Assembly: GCF_016861695.1 (NCBI RefSeq)
Contig: NZ_BOLP01000003.1
Span: 279,312 to 343,311, forward strand
Reading direction: 5' to 3'
Length of the DNA stretch: 64,000 nucleotides
DNA from: Levilactobacillus andaensis
GTDB taxonomy: Bacteria > Bacillota > Bacilli > Lactobacillales > Lactobacillaceae
Shown here piece by piece: positions 1 through 8,591 of the stretch; the first letter of the stretch is position 1, and each line of letters starts with the position of its first letter. The position numbers and the translations under genes were made by a program. The notes under the pieces are model-generated. The model had not been told where the DNA came from. It was given only the letters and a program-made list of their open reading frames with translations, and made no database searches.

Positions 1-15
1 TAGGGGGCGGCAGAA

Positions 16-339
16 ATGCCATACATCTACTTGGGCATCGCCATTATTGGGGAATTAATTGGCACCAATTTGCTTAAGGTCGCGGCCGGCTTCACGCGGT
101 TGTGGCCGTCACTGGGCGCGTTAATCGCGTACGGCCTGTGTTTCTACTTTTTATCAGTCGCTATGAAAAATATCGACCTGAACGTGGCCTATGCCATCTG
201 GGCGGGCATCGGTATCGTCATTACCACCGCCATCTCCATCACCCTCTGGCACGAACCCATCAACCTCGCCAGCGTCTTCGGTATCGCCTTAGTCGTAGTT
301 GGCGTGGTCGTTCTGAATCTGTATGGACCCGGTCATTAA
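16..339 (+). CDS. SMR-family multidrug efflux protein
   Basis: A 107-residue membrane protein with four hydrophobic segments, the size and layout of small multidrug resistance (EmrE/QacC type) proton antiporters. The membrane-embedded glutamate expected in helix 1 is present at residue 13 (IIGELIGT), and the YAIWAGIG motif typical of helix 3 is seen. Family members export cationic antiseptics and dyes as dimers. A G-rich ribosome site precedes the ATG, and the window opens with TAG, possibly the stop of an upstream gene outside view. The real substrate cannot be read from sequence. Confidence 0.9.
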   Translation: MPYIYLGIAIIGELIGTNLLKVAAGFTRLWPSLGALIAYGLCFYFLSVAMKNIDLNVAYAIWAGIGIVITTAISITLWHEPINLASVFGIALVVVGVVVLNLYGPGH

Positions 340-353
340 ATAAACACAACCCT

Positions 354-389
354 GCTCGTCACTAATTTACCTTGGTGGCGAGCTTTTTT
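354..389 (+). terminator. Intrinsic terminator after the SMR gene
   Basis: GCTCGTCAC pairs with GTGGCGAGC (one G-U pair) and is followed by six T residues. Confidence 0.85.
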
Positions 390-399
390 GCTAGCTAGC

Positions 400-900
400 T
401 CAGCAACCCGCAGCAATCGAAAATACGTGATTTTCACCAATTACAATCATACAAGGGCCTCATTAGTTTAGTTATTAATAACAGCGGCCATTTACTAATA
501 AACGGCAAATAACTGATTTTACTTCACAATATTCCTGACTGGCCGGCAATAGAACCACTGTTTTCTAAAATGCCAGCCATTATTAAAAGTTCGATAGGTT
601 ACTAAAAAATCCCCTAAAATTTTCTGCCGATTAGAGGCAGTAAGGCTAGCGGGGTCGTTTATACTGTTTTACTTGTGAATAATTTTGCATTTCATCACAA
701 AAAGGACTAGAACGAAAGGTGAGAAGTCGGACAAGAGCGTGTTACGTGAATGCTATTGATTGCTCAGGATTTAACATAATGTTGTTTTTTAGACATTGAT
801 TCCCTGCAAACGTGGGTTGCGCACGTCAGGATAATCAGTGTTGTAGCTGTTTTCATTTGTCGCCTAATTCGTTTTATAGCTACCCTCCCAAGAAGAGCAG
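400..900. other. Gene-free AT-rich region upstream of the aldehyde dehydrogenase
   Basis: About 500 bases without a convincing ORF. It contains TTGTGA (673-678) and TCACAA (695-700) as inverted arms, each resembling half of a Rex redox-repressor site but 16 bases apart, which is wider than usual. A GTTATTAATAAC motif near 470 recurs elsewhere in the window. The ribosome site of the next gene (GGGAAAGGAAG) is at the right end. No clear -35/-10 pair was found. Confidence 0.4.
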
Positions 901-924
901 CTGGGAAAGGAAGTATTTTACATC

Positions 925-2400
925 ATGGCACAAAGTTCTGTTGCATTAAAACACTATCAAATGTACATCAACGGTGAATTTAGAGATTCTTCTTCAGGCA
1001 ATCTGATCACTGTTATCAACCCGGCTACCGGTGAACCAATTTCTACGGTCCCAAGTGCGACGGTCGATGAAGCTCGCGAAGCTATCGATGCTGCTTACGA
1101 AGCACAGAAGTCATGGAAGTTGGTTCCCGCCGCAACTCGAGGCCAATACTTACACGATGTGGCTACCGAGATCCGTAAAGATTCCGACCACTTGATTGCA
1201 ATGCTTCAAGAAGAACAAGGCAAAATCAAGTCCTTAGCAACCACCGAAATTTTATTCTCAGCCGACTACTTCGACTATATGGCTAGCGCTTCTCGGACCT
1301 ATGAAGGAGAAATTCTTCAATCCGACAACGCTAACGAAAGCATCATGATCGACAAACAACCAATCGGTGTTGCCGCTGGGATTTTACCTTGGAACTTCCC
1401 ATTCTTCCTGATTGCCCGGAAGATGGGTCCAGCTTTGGTTACTGGGAACACGATCGTTATGAAACCAAGTACCGACACGCCTAACTTAGGCCTGGAATTT
1501 GCCAAGATCGTTGAAAAGGTTGGGATTCCTAAGGGTGTTGTCAACATCATTACCGGTCCTGGTGCCGTCATTGGTGACGAACTTTCCAAGAACAAGAAGA
1601 TCGGCATTATCAGTTTGACCGGTTCCGTTAACTCCGGGAAGCGGGTCATGGCTGCGGCTGCGACTCACATGGCCAAGGTTTCTTTGGAACTTGGTGGGAA
1701 AGCCCCTGCTATCGTCTGCAAGGATGCTGACATTGACTTGGCCGTTCAATCCATCATCGACTCTCGTGTCGACAACAACGGTCAACTTTGCAACAACTGT
1801 GAACGGGTCTACGTTCAAGAAGACGTTGCGGATGAATTCACGAAGAAATTGGCAACCAAGATGGGCGAAGTTACCGTCGGCGACCCAATGGCTAATGAAG
1901 ACATCGGCATGGGTCCACTGATCAACCAAGCTGCTTTGGACAAGGTATCTGGCATGGTCGACCGCGCTGTTAAGGCTGGTGGCAAGCTGGAAACCGGTGG
2001 CCACGTGGTTAAGATTGCTAAGGGCTTCTACTTCGAACCAACCGTTATTTCTAACGTCAAACAAGACTCCGAAATCGTTCAAGACGAAATCTTTGGCCCA
2101 GTACTTCCAGTATTGACCTTCAAGACTTTGGACGACGCCATCAACATGGCTAACGACAGCGACTTCGGGTTGACTTCATCAATCTTCACCGAAAACATCG
2201 ACAACGCAATGCGTGCTTCTCGTGAATTGGAAGATGGTGAAACTTACATCAACCGGTTCAACTTTGAAGCTATGAATGGGTCTCACTCCGGCTGGAAGGA
2301 ATCCGGTATCGGTGGTGATGATGGTAAGCACGGGATTGAAGAATTCTTGAACACCCATGTTGTCTACCTGCAAGGCCATCCTGAAAAGGCTAATGGCTAA
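925..2400 (+). CDS. NAD-dependent aldehyde dehydrogenase, lactaldehyde/glycolaldehyde dehydrogenase-like
   Basis: 491 residues, full length for the aldehyde dehydrogenase superfamily. The PWNFPFF motif (155-161), KPS (180-182), general-base glutamate in LELGGK (Glu255) and catalytic cysteine in GQLC (Cys289) are all visible. The GQLCNNCERVYV stretch resembles E. coli AldA, so lactaldehyde or a similar short aldehyde is a likely substrate; this is inference. It would oxidise aldehyde to acid with NAD(P)+. The alcohol dehydrogenase 250 bases downstream suggests an alcohol-aldehyde-acid couple, but a terminator and a separate promoter lie between them. Confidence 0.88.
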   Translation: MAQSSVALKHYQMYINGEFRDSSSGNLITVINPATGEPISTVPSATVDEAREAIDAAYEAQKSWKLVPAATRGQYLHDVATEIRKDSDHLIAMLQEEQGKIKSLATTEILFSADYFDYMASASRTYEGEILQSDNANESIMIDKQPIGVAAGILPWNFPFFLIARKMGPALVTGNTIVMKPSTDTPNLGLEFAKIVEKVGIPKGVVNIITGPGAVIGDELSKNKKIGIISLTGSVNSGKRVMAAAATHMAKVSLELGGKAPAIVCKDADIDLAVQSIIDSRVDNNGQLCNNCERVYVQEDVADEFTKKLATKMGEVTVGDPMANEDIGMGPLINQAALDKVSGMVDRAVKAGGKLETGGHVVKIAKGFYFEPTVISNVKQDSEIVQDEIFGPVLPVLTFKTLDDAINMANDSDFGLTSSIFTENIDNAMRASRELEDGETYINRFNFEAMNGSHSGWKESGIGGDDGKHGIEEFLNTHVVYLQGHPEKANG

Positions 2401-2416
2401 CCATAGATTTGAAAGA

Positions 2417-2446
2417 AGATAATTCCGTCGCGAATTATCTTTTTTC
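2417..2446 (+). terminator. Intrinsic terminator after the aldehyde dehydrogenase
   Basis: AGATAATTC and GAATTATCT form a 9-bp stem around a 6-base loop, followed by a T-run. Confidence 0.88.
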
Positions 2447-2570
2447 AGCGAAATTCCCCTATGAATGTGAATTGAAAACGAGATCCCCGTCATTTTGGCG
2501 AGATTGGCTAACTGCTGGCAAACCCCGTCATATTGAGGATATCCCCCCGGATAGTGTGAAAATGCCGTTG

Positions 2571-2584
2571 TGGAAGCGCTTGCA
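2571..2584 (+). promoter_or_regulatory. CcpA cre site
   Basis: TGGAAGCGCTTGCA matches the catabolite-response consensus TGWAARCGYTWNCW except for the third base. It overlaps the -35 of the alcohol dehydrogenase promoter, so CcpA would be expected to repress that gene when a preferred sugar is present. Confidence 0.7.
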
Positions 2585-2607
2585 TTTTTAGCTATCTGTG
2601 TGATAAT
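2580..2607 (+). promoter_or_regulatory. Promoter of the alcohol dehydrogenase gene
   Basis: -35 TTGCAT (2580-2585), 16-base spacer, extended -10 TGTGATAAT (2599-2607). Confidence 0.65.
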
Positions 2608-2646
2608 TAACAAGTGTAAACAATAAATAAAAACGAGGTGCCAATT

Positions 2647-3771
2647 ATGAAGATTCAAGCTGCAGTTGTTGATAAGCAAAATGCTGATTTTGAAATTCGT
2701 GATGACGTTGAACTGGCTGACATGGGTCCGGACGACATTCAAGTCCACATGGTTGCTAGTGGGATCTGCCACTCTGACGAAGCTCTGCGTACTGGGGTTG
2801 CGGTCATCGACTATCCTATCGTTTTAGGCCACGAAGGTTCCGGGATCGTTGAAAAAGTTGGGCCAGAAGTTACCCAATTTAAGCCCGGCGACCACGTTGT
2901 TCTCAGTTTCTACGGCTGTGGGAACTGCAAGAGCTGTTTGAAGGGGATTCCTACCCAATGTGAAAACTACGCTGCCAACAACCTGTCTGGTGTTCGTCCA
3001 GACGGTACGGCGCACTTCACTGAAAATGGTCACAACGTTGCCGACATGTTCGACCAAAGTTCCTTCACGACAACCACGGTCGTTCGTGAACGGAACGCCG
3101 TTAAGGTCGACAAGGACCTTGACTTACGGAAACTCGGACCTCTGGGCTGTGGCTACGTCACTGGTTCTGGGACTGTCCTGAATACCTTGAAGCCAAAGCC
3201 TGGTGACACGATTGCTGTCTTTGGTACTGGTGCCGTTGGTTTAGCTGCTATGATGGCTGGCCGTATCTCAGGTTGCACCAAGGTTATCGCCATTGACATC
3301 GTTGACTCTCGTTTGGACTTAGCTAAGGAACTCGGTGCTACCGACGTCATCAACAGTAAGAAGGTTGACGACGTGGTTAAAGCCGTTCAAGACTTGACCG
3401 GTGGCTACGGTGTTAACTACGCGGTTGACACGACCGGTGTTGCCAGCGTTATCTCCAACTCCATTCAAGCCTTAGCACAAGGTGGGACTTCAGCTGCCAT
3501 CGCCGTTACGAACCATCATATCGACCTCGACACCTGGAACGACCTCTGTGTCAACGACAAGAGTGTCATCGGCGTTAACATGGGTGACTCCATTCCTCAA
3601 GTTGACATCCCTCGTTTAATCGAATTCTACAAGATGGGCCAATTCGACTTCGACAAGACTGAAAAGTTCTACAAGTTCAGTCAAATCAATGAAGCCAATG
3701 CCGACTCCGTTTCCGGGAAGACCATCAAGCCAGTTCTGGTCATTGATGACAGCTACGTTCCTGGCAAATAA
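2647..3771 (+). CDS. Zinc-dependent alcohol dehydrogenase (MDR family)
   Basis: 374 residues. Catalytic zinc ligands are Cys41 (GICHSD) and His62 (GHEGSG). Structural zinc cysteines follow C-x2-C-x2-C-x7-C (Cys91, 94, 97, 105), and a nucleotide-binding GTGAVG motif lies near residue 195. The ATG at 2647 was chosen because GAGGTG (2635-2640) is a well-placed ribosome site; the GTG at 2638 is part of that site. The family interconverts alcohols and aldehydes with NAD(H), and the sequence resembles aryl/benzyl alcohol dehydrogenases. It has its own promoter and cre site and probably works with the aldehyde dehydrogenase upstream. Confidence 0.9.
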   Translation: MKIQAAVVDKQNADFEIRDDVELADMGPDDIQVHMVASGICHSDEALRTGVAVIDYPIVLGHEGSGIVEKVGPEVTQFKPGDHVVLSFYGCGNCKSCLKGIPTQCENYAANNLSGVRPDGTAHFTENGHNVADMFDQSSFTTTTVVRERNAVKVDKDLDLRKLGPLGCGYVTGSGTVLNTLKPKPGDTIAVFGTGAVGLAAMMAGRISGCTKVIAIDIVDSRLDLAKELGATDVINSKKVDDVVKAVQDLTGGYGVNYAVDTTGVASVISNSIQALAQGGTSAAIAVTNHHIDLDTWNDLCVNDKSVIGVNMGDSIPQVDIPRLIEFYKMGQFDFDKTEKFYKFSQINEANADSVSGKTIKPVLVIDDSYVPGK

Positions 3772-3801
3772 AACAACTAACATGATTCTTTAACATTCTT
3801 G

Positions 3802-3835
3802 ACCGGTGAGCCCTGTTTGGGGCTTGCCGGTTTTT
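3802..3835 (+). terminator. Terminator after the alcohol dehydrogenase
   Basis: ACCGGTGAGCCC pairs with GGGCTTGCCGGT through two G-U pairs, followed by TTTTT. Confidence 0.88.
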
Positions 3836-3862
3836 GTTATGTAATTGGATAGATTTAATTTC

Positions 3863-3985
3863 CCGCACTCCGGCTATCAGGGCATCCGCCTGCTGTGGAG
3901 ACGGTTCGGACTGAGAAACGGTCCTCCCGCTCGGCTGGCTGCATCTCTGACCTCCTCCGGCTTCGATTGTGTTTCTCCCATGATA
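3863..3985 (-). repeat. Dispersed repeat family X, copy 1
   Basis: Read on the minus strand this matches the sequence at 5246-5425. Shared blocks in order are ACACAATC, AGCCGGAGG, GATGCAGCCAGCCG, TTCTCAGTCCGAA, CACAGCAGGCGGA and a CCCTG block. It lies 73 bases downstream of the kinase gene in that gene's orientation. It lacks the ~65-base insert of copy 2. No open reading frame is conserved between the copies. Function unknown. Confidence 0.75.
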
Positions 3986-4057
3986 TTGGCGACTACCCAA
4001 ACAAATACAACTTGCGGTGGATTTGTCAGCACTCGTTTATAGTTCTTTCAATGAGGA

Positions 4058-4549
4058 CTAGTCCTCATTCACCAATCTCGTCAATAGTTCAACTTGATCT
4101 GTCACTTGTTCTTGCTCACCAAAAAGGACTGCTTCATTCCCCAAAACATCGTGGCCCAGCCACCATTGCTGTAATTGTTCATCGGTGAATGGCAATTGCT
4201 TCTGTTGATTACGGGCTACCGTTGTCGCAAATGAAACATCAAAGTACGCCGAAATTAGTCGTTGTCCCCACTGTCCTTGCAGTCGGCGGAGCCAATCACC
4301 GTAGACACTGCATTTCAAAATACCTTCCAGTACAATCGTCGAAAATCCCTGTTGTACGCCCCACGTAATCAGGTCGGCCATGACTTTGATTGACGCGTTG
4401 TTCTTATGATCCGGTGCATGACAGATTTGACGCCGGACGACATCCTGATTTATCAAAAGGCAATCTGGTGCTAATTTCTGCCGCAATCGTTGGGCCGTCG
4501 TGGTTTTGCCACACCCCGAATTTCCCCGCAACACAATTAATTTTGTCAT
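4058..4549 (-). CDS. P-loop kinase / AAA-type ATPase, zeta-toxin-like
   Basis: 163 residues beginning MTKLIVLRGNSGCGKTT, with a Walker A loop (GNSGCGKT) at residues 9-16. NQDVVRRQI and VLEGIL resemble the substrate and lid segments of small ATP-dependent kinases. Similar lactobacillar proteins are called zeta-toxin-family or AAA kinases; no cognate antitoxin is adjacent, so a toxin role is not supported. The ATG at 4549 was chosen over upstream in-frame codons. A GTG three codons earlier is possible because GAAAGG lies just ahead of it. The end of the gene overlaps an 18-bp perfect palindrome at 4051-4068. Confidence 0.7.
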   Translation of the reverse strand: MTKLIVLRGNSGCGKTTTAQRLRQKLAPDCLLINQDVVRRQICHAPDHKNNASIKVMADLITWGVQQGFSTIVLEGILKCSVYGDWLRRLQGQWGQRLISAYFDVSFATTVARNQQKQLPFTDEQLQQWWLGHDVLGNEAVLFGEQEQVTDQVELLTRLVNED

Positions 4550-4696
4550 CGTCTTCACTTGCCTTTCACCCAGTATGCCCGAAGTCCACGCCAATTGCTA
4601 GCACAACCAGTTCACCGGATTATCGGTGTTGGCCCACATTGAAACACCGCCATATCTATCGTAAACTAAAGTTATACCTAAAGGAGGTCGTTCTCC

Positions 4697-5068
4697 ATGG
4701 TCACCCGACAAACAATTTTTGATTATATCGAAGACAATTACGGCGTTAAACCCGAATATACCTTCAAGAGTTACCCCAAATACGCAGTCCTCAAGAACTT
4801 GCAGGGCAAGTGGTTCGGACTGGTCATGAACGTTTCGCGTGAAAAACTCGGACTGGCCGGCACGGACGAGGTCGATATACTCGACGTTAAAATCGACCCC
4901 GAGCTTGGCAGTATTTTACGTGAGCAACCTGCCTATCTCGCGGGATACCACATGAACAAGGACCACTGGCTGACAATTCTGCTCGACCAGGTCGATGATA
5001 AAGCCGCTTTGCAATTATTAGATGGTAGTTACCAATTAGTTACTAAAAGCAGTAGTCGGCTAAACTAA
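4697..5068 (+). CDS. MmcQ/YjbR family protein
   Basis: 123 residues with the features of the MmcQ/YjbR family: an N-terminal DYIEDNYG helix, a GKWFGLVMNV strand, KIDPE, a YHMNKDHWLTI block and a C-terminal DGSYQLV segment. The fold has been described as DNA-binding-like (CyaY-like), but the cellular role is unclear. A strong AAAGGAGG site precedes the ATG. It is transcribed divergently from the kinase. Confidence 0.85.
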   Translation: MVTRQTIFDYIEDNYGVKPEYTFKSYPKYAVLKNLQGKWFGLVMNVSREKLGLAGTDEVDILDVKIDPELGSILREQPAYLAGYHMNKDHWLTILLDQVDDKAALQLLDGSYQLVTKSSSRLN

Positions 5069-5245
5069 TTATTAATAACTAATTTCAGGTTTATGTTATT
5101 GCGCATTGCTACGTAGCTTATCCTGATGACAACGCTACGTGGAAATTACTTAGTGGCTCAGTACTTCATCGCCCTCTTTAGCTATAAAGAAGACAACGCC
5201 CGTGAAAGTTGGTGTCACCTGACCGTCTTCAATACATTTCAAAAA

Positions 5246-5425
5246 AACACAATCCGAGCCGGAGGCCGCCAGGGATGCAGCCAGCCGTGGTAATCTAGGT
5301 AGCTGGCCGTTGGCTAGCTACCTAGATGGGCGACTGCTTCGTGGCTTCAAAGCGAGTGAGAGGACCGCTTCTCAGTCCGAAGCGTCCCCACAGCAGGCGG
5401 AATCCCTGGCAGCCGCAGTGCGGCA
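5246..5425 (+). repeat. Dispersed repeat family X, copy 2 with hairpin insert
   Basis: Plus-strand partner of the 3863-3985 repeat. After the shared GATGCAGCCAGCCG block it carries about 65 extra bases holding a perfect inverted repeat (ATCTAGGTAGC / GCTACCTAGAT). The shared part then resumes. CGCTTC and GAAGCG flank the conserved TCAGTCC here as a perfect stem, which in copy 1 has one mismatch. It lies 178 bases downstream of the MmcQ/YjbR gene in the same orientation. Confidence 0.75.
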
Positions 5426-5467
5426 GTCCCCCGCTCCCCCACCATCATATTTTTTTCAATCCCCGGG

Positions 5468-5496
5468 TTGACACCAACTTTTTTCCGGGTTACACT
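5468..5496 (+). promoter_or_regulatory. Promoter of the T-box leader and OppA-like gene
   Basis: Perfect -35 TTGACA (5468-5473), 17-base spacer, -10 TACACT (5491-5496). Expected start near 5503. Confidence 0.85.
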
Positions 5497-5502
5497 AGCC
5501 TC

Positions 5503-5793
5503 AATTCAAGAATCGTCCGAAACAAACCATTGAGGTGGAGATCAAGACCATCGTGCACGCCAAGAGAGCCGTCGTTGCTGAGAGTACGGCCGAACGCAGA
5601 TGATTAAATGGACCACCGAGGGCTTCCCCGAACCTTTAGCAGTACGGGAAGACGTGCGACATACGTCAGTTGTCAGGGAAATGATAGTTTCCTGTGGAGA
5701 AGGGATGTGGGCTCTATTTGAGTACCCGTCCAATTAAGGTGGCACCGCGGTTAAAACCGTCCTTAACGCATTGGCTGTTGAGGACGGTTTTTT
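5503..5793 (+). promoter_or_regulatory. T-box riboswitch leader
   Basis: The T-box core AAGGTGGCACCGCGG is at 5736-5750. It is followed by a terminator whose stem AAACCGTCC / GGACGGTTT (5754-5793) ends in a T-run. TGCACG near 5553 pairs with CGTGCG near 5670, fitting the base of Stem I. Such leaders bind an uncharged tRNA and read through when the amino acid is scarce, so the OppA-like gene is probably induced by starvation for one amino acid. The specifier codon could not be assigned with confidence. Confidence 0.92.
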
Positions 5794-5894
5794 GTATCCA
5801 ATTTTAACCGAGGGGGATTTACTGATGATCAAACGATGGCAAAACTCAATGTTATTTCTAACCAATCAAACTAAAATTTCTGGAGGAATACATC

Positions 5895-7535
5895 ATGAGT
5901 TTAAGAGAACACAAGAAAGCACTCTTCATCAGTGCCGGCATCATTCTAATCGGCGGTATCTTTGCGATCAACGCCCAATCCAAGTCGACTAAAAAGACAG
6001 CCACCCAGGACCTGAGCCTGTATGAAGCATCTAATATTTCCAGCCTAGACGTGGCCAAGATCACCGACGGCGTTTCCAGCAACGCTCTGAGTCAAGTCGG
6101 CGAAGGCCTCTACCGCCTAAACGCCGACAGTCAGGCCGAAAACGCCTTGGCCACCAAGACGACCATTAGCGACAACGGCCACCTCTACACCATCAATCTC
6201 AAGCACGATGCCAAATGGAGCAATGGTGACACCGTGACCGCCCAGGACTTCATTTACTCCTGGGGGCGGACGCTGAACCCGCAATCCAAGTCGGAGTTCA
6301 CCTACCAATTTGCAAACATCAAGAATGCCAGTGCCATTGCTGCCGGGAAAAAGGCGCCATCCACGCTGGGCGTCAAGGCCGTTGGCAAATACCAATTGAA
6401 GATCACGCTGAGCCAACCCGCTTCCTACTTCAAGCAGATGCTGGCCAGCACTACCTACTATCCACTAAACAAAAGCGCTGTGACTAAGTACGGGAAGAAA
6501 TACGGCACGTCTTCTGCCACCACCGTTTACAACGGGCCGTTCGTCATGAAGAACTGGAACGGGATCAGTGATAGCTGGAAGTTGGAGAAAAACCCAACCT
6601 ACGTGGACAAGCAGTCCGTCAAGCTTTCCAGCATCAAGTATCAGGTCATCAAGTCGCCAACCACGTCTTACAACCTCTACCAGTCCAAGAAGCTCGATGC
6701 CATCACGCTAAACGGCGAACAAACGACGCAAAACAAGAACAATCCCGACTTGAAGTCCCTCTCTTCCGGTCGCATCGGCTTCATTCAATACAACGAAAAG
6801 AATGCCGTGGCCGCCAACCAGAACTTACGGCTTGCCATCTCACTGGCCATCAACCGGCAGCAATTAGCGGACAAGGTCCTGAAGAACGGCTCAACGCCAG
6901 CCCAAACATTTGCCATCAACAATATGTTGAAAAATCCTAAGACCGGCGCCGACTTCACCAAGGATGCGCACGTGACCGGCACCGCCGATTACCAACCCGC
7001 CCAAGCCAAGACCTTGTACCAAAAGACGTTGAAACAACTTCACCAGGATAAATTAACCGTTACCCTGACCTGTGCCAACGATGACACCAGCCAGCAGCTC
7101 GCCGAATATATCCAGGGCGCACTGAGCAACAAACTCGGGCTGACCGTGAAAGTTCGCGCCTTACCTTTCCCATCAATGCTGAGCAACGTGTCGCAAGGCA
7201 ACTTCCAGCTTAACCTGACCAGCTGGAGCATGGACTACGCCGACCCCATTCAATCGCTACAGATTCTGGAATCGACCAACAACTCCAACATGGGCCACTA
7301 TGATAGTAAGATTTACGATCGTGCTTTGACGGCTGCTGAAGGTAAAAACGCCCTCAACAAGACGGCCCGTTACCAAGACTTACTGACCGCCGCCAAGACT
7401 GCGGCCAAGGACCAAGCCGTCACCCCACTCTACCAAGGCCGGACCAGTACGCTGGTCAACCCCAAGGTCAAAGGGGTCGTTTATAACAAATTCAATGGGA
7501 GCGCCGATTACCGGTTAGCTCACGTTGCCAATTAG
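5895..7535 (+). CDS. Oligopeptide ABC transporter substrate-binding protein (OppA family)
   Basis: 546 residues of the SBP_bac_5 family. After a short N-terminal hydrophobic segment (about 9-26), the family signature region HDAKWSNGDTVTAQDFIYSW is clear near residues 104-123. The protein would bind peptides outside the membrane for an Opp permease, but no permease or ATPase genes are nearby. There is no lipobox cysteine, so it is either held by its N-terminal helix or secreted, unlike a standard OppA lipoprotein. GGAGG precedes the ATG. Expression is probably governed by the T-box upstream, linking peptide uptake to lack of one amino acid. Confidence 0.9.
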   Translation: MSLREHKKALFISAGIILIGGIFAINAQSKSTKKTATQDLSLYEASNISSLDVAKITDGVSSNALSQVGEGLYRLNADSQAENALATKTTISDNGHLYTINLKHDAKWSNGDTVTAQDFIYSWGRTLNPQSKSEFTYQFANIKNASAIAAGKKAPSTLGVKAVGKYQLKITLSQPASYFKQMLASTTYYPLNKSAVTKYGKKYGTSSATTVYNGPFVMKNWNGISDSWKLEKNPTYVDKQSVKLSSIKYQVIKSPTTSYNLYQSKKLDAITLNGEQTTQNKNNPDLKSLSSGRIGFIQYNEKNAVAANQNLRLAISLAINRQQLADKVLKNGSTPAQTFAINNMLKNPKTGADFTKDAHVTGTADYQPAQAKTLYQKTLKQLHQDKLTVTLTCANDDTSQQLAEYIQGALSNKLGLTVKVRALPFPSMLSNVSQGNFQLNLTSWSMDYADPIQSLQILESTNNSNMGHYDSKIYDRALTAAEGKNALNKTARYQDLLTAAKTAAKDQAVTPLYQGRTSTLVNPKVKGVVYNKFNGSADYRLAHVAN

Positions 7536-7561
7536 TAAGTGAAATTTGGAAGGGCGGAGCA

Positions 7562-7589
7562 TTGCAGTGACGAGCAAAAACGGTATAAT
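7562..7589 (+). promoter_or_regulatory. Promoter of the GtrA-like gene
   Basis: -35 TTGCAG, 16-base spacer, perfect -10 TATAAT (7584-7589). Confidence 0.7.
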
Positions 7590-7697
7590 TGAGTCAGCAC
7601 ATTAATTATACGTTTTCATAACTCAGGTGAGCCGTGGTCGTTTTCAGTGGCGGTTGCACCCAGCTAGGTGAAACGTCACAGAAAGGTTCCGAAATTT

Positions 7698-8219
7698 ATG
7701 GAAAGTCAACCCTTACGTCACGATCACTACCCAACATCGCAGGAAGAATACGAAGCTGAGTTAACCGAAACGGAACACGAATACGCCGCCAAGATTGAAG
7801 CGGCCAAGGAACAAGTCGAAGATAAGGTCCAAGGCCAAATCTCGCGTTACCTGTTGTTTGGGGCCATCTCGGTGGTCATCAACATCACGTTGTTCTACCT
7901 GTTCTACCACACCTTAGGCATCGGCTATCAATTAGCCAACTTCATCGACTGGCTCATCAGTGTCCAATGCTCCTTCTGGCTCGACCGGACCTTCGTGTTC
8001 AAGCACAAGTCCGACAAGCCCGTTAAGGAAATGGGCACGTTCTACATGACCCGGGTCGCCACCTTCTTGTTGGAAACCGTCATCTTATTCCTAGGAATTT
8101 CCTGGATGAACCTGAACGGAACCATCACCAAGGTCGTCGGTCACGCAATTGCTTTGGTTCTGAACTTCTTCCTATCTAAGAAGTTAGTGTTCAAGAACCA
8201 ACCGGCACCTGCGGATTAA
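7698..8219 (+). CDS. GtrA-like membrane protein
   Basis: 173 residues: a charged N-terminal region of about 45 residues rich in Glu, then four transmembrane helices with the GtrA pattern (RYLLFGAISVVIN; WLDRTFVFK; a final SKKLVFKN). The family helps move lipid-linked sugars for surface polysaccharide or teichoic acid glycosylation. The ATG at 7698 was preferred over the in-frame GTG at 7668 because AGAAAGG lies 11 bases before it. No glycosyltransferase is adjacent, so the glycan is unknown. Confidence 0.85.
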   Translation: MESQPLRHDHYPTSQEEYEAELTETEHEYAAKIEAAKEQVEDKVQGQISRYLLFGAISVVINITLFYLFYHTLGIGYQLANFIDWLISVQCSFWLDRTFVFKHKSDKPVKEMGTFYMTRVATFLLETVILFLGISWMNLNGTITKVVGHAIALVLNFFLSKKLVFKNQPAPAD

Positions 8220-8226
8220 AGAAAAA

Positions 8227-8343
8227 GAGTGCGACCAAGGGCGGTTAGCTGGCGAGCATTAACGTCATTAAGGTATGACCCCCGGTTTTGGGGTCGTGGC
8301 TTAATGGGGTTAAGCGGAACCAGTTGCCCTTGGTCACACGTTT
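8227..8343 (-). repeat. Long-hairpin dispersed repeat, copy A
   Basis: Almost wholly self-complementary. Outer arms GACCAAGGGC (8233-8242) and GCCCTTGGTC (8326-8335) are perfect, GTG and CAC extend them, and CATTAAG/CTTAATG and GACCCC/GGGGTC form the inner stem. In element orientation (minus) it follows the terminator of the small gene at 8439-8591. Family consensus parts are GAAACGTG at the start, TCCGCTTAA on the left arm, TTAATGCTC on the right arm, and CACTCT at the end. Confidence 0.85.
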
Positions 8344-8365
8344 CCACCATCTAATAATTAAAAAC

Positions 8366-8423
8366 AAAAAATCACCAACGCCATCCCTCTGAAAACGAGG
8401 AACCCAGCGTTGATGATTTTTTT
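8366..8423 (-). terminator. Bidirectional terminator between GtrA and the small basic protein gene
   Basis: AAAATCACCAACGC pairs imperfectly with GCGTTGATGATTTT; T-runs lie on both sides. Confidence 0.75.
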
Positions 8424-8438
8424 ATCTCATAATACAAT

Positions 8439-8591
8439 TTATGACCGCGACTTCCCAGCGTCACTGCGCTTCTTCCGCCATTGGCCGTCGTCATTGTGCG
8501 TCCGAACGCTCCCATTAGTCGGCCCGGATTTCACCACGGGACCACCAGCCTTATGCGGGTCACGTTCAATTCTGTTATTATCGTTTGCCAT
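8439..8591 (-). CDS. Small hydrophilic basic protein
   Basis: 50 residues starting MANDNNRIERDPHK and ending in a basic KSRS tail. There are no membrane segments or recognised motifs. The ATG at 8591 was chosen because AAGGAGG lies 8 bases upstream; the longer reading frame begins too far ahead of that site. It has its own terminator and is followed by a long-hairpin repeat. Function unknown. Confidence 0.6.
   Translation of the reverse strand: MANDNNRIERDPHKAGGPVVKSGPTNGSVRTHNDDGQWRKKRSDAGKSRS

Noticed and set aside
1317..2082. Minus-strand ORFs of 110 and 198 codons inside the aldehyde dehydrogenase gene
   Set aside because: They lie wholly opposite a gene with clear catalytic motifs and lack ribosome sites; they are shadows of its codon use.
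4051..4068. Perfect 18-bp palindrome as terminator of the kinase gene
   Set aside because: ATGAGGACT/AGTCCTCAT has no loop and no T-run and overlaps coding sequence; it may be chance.
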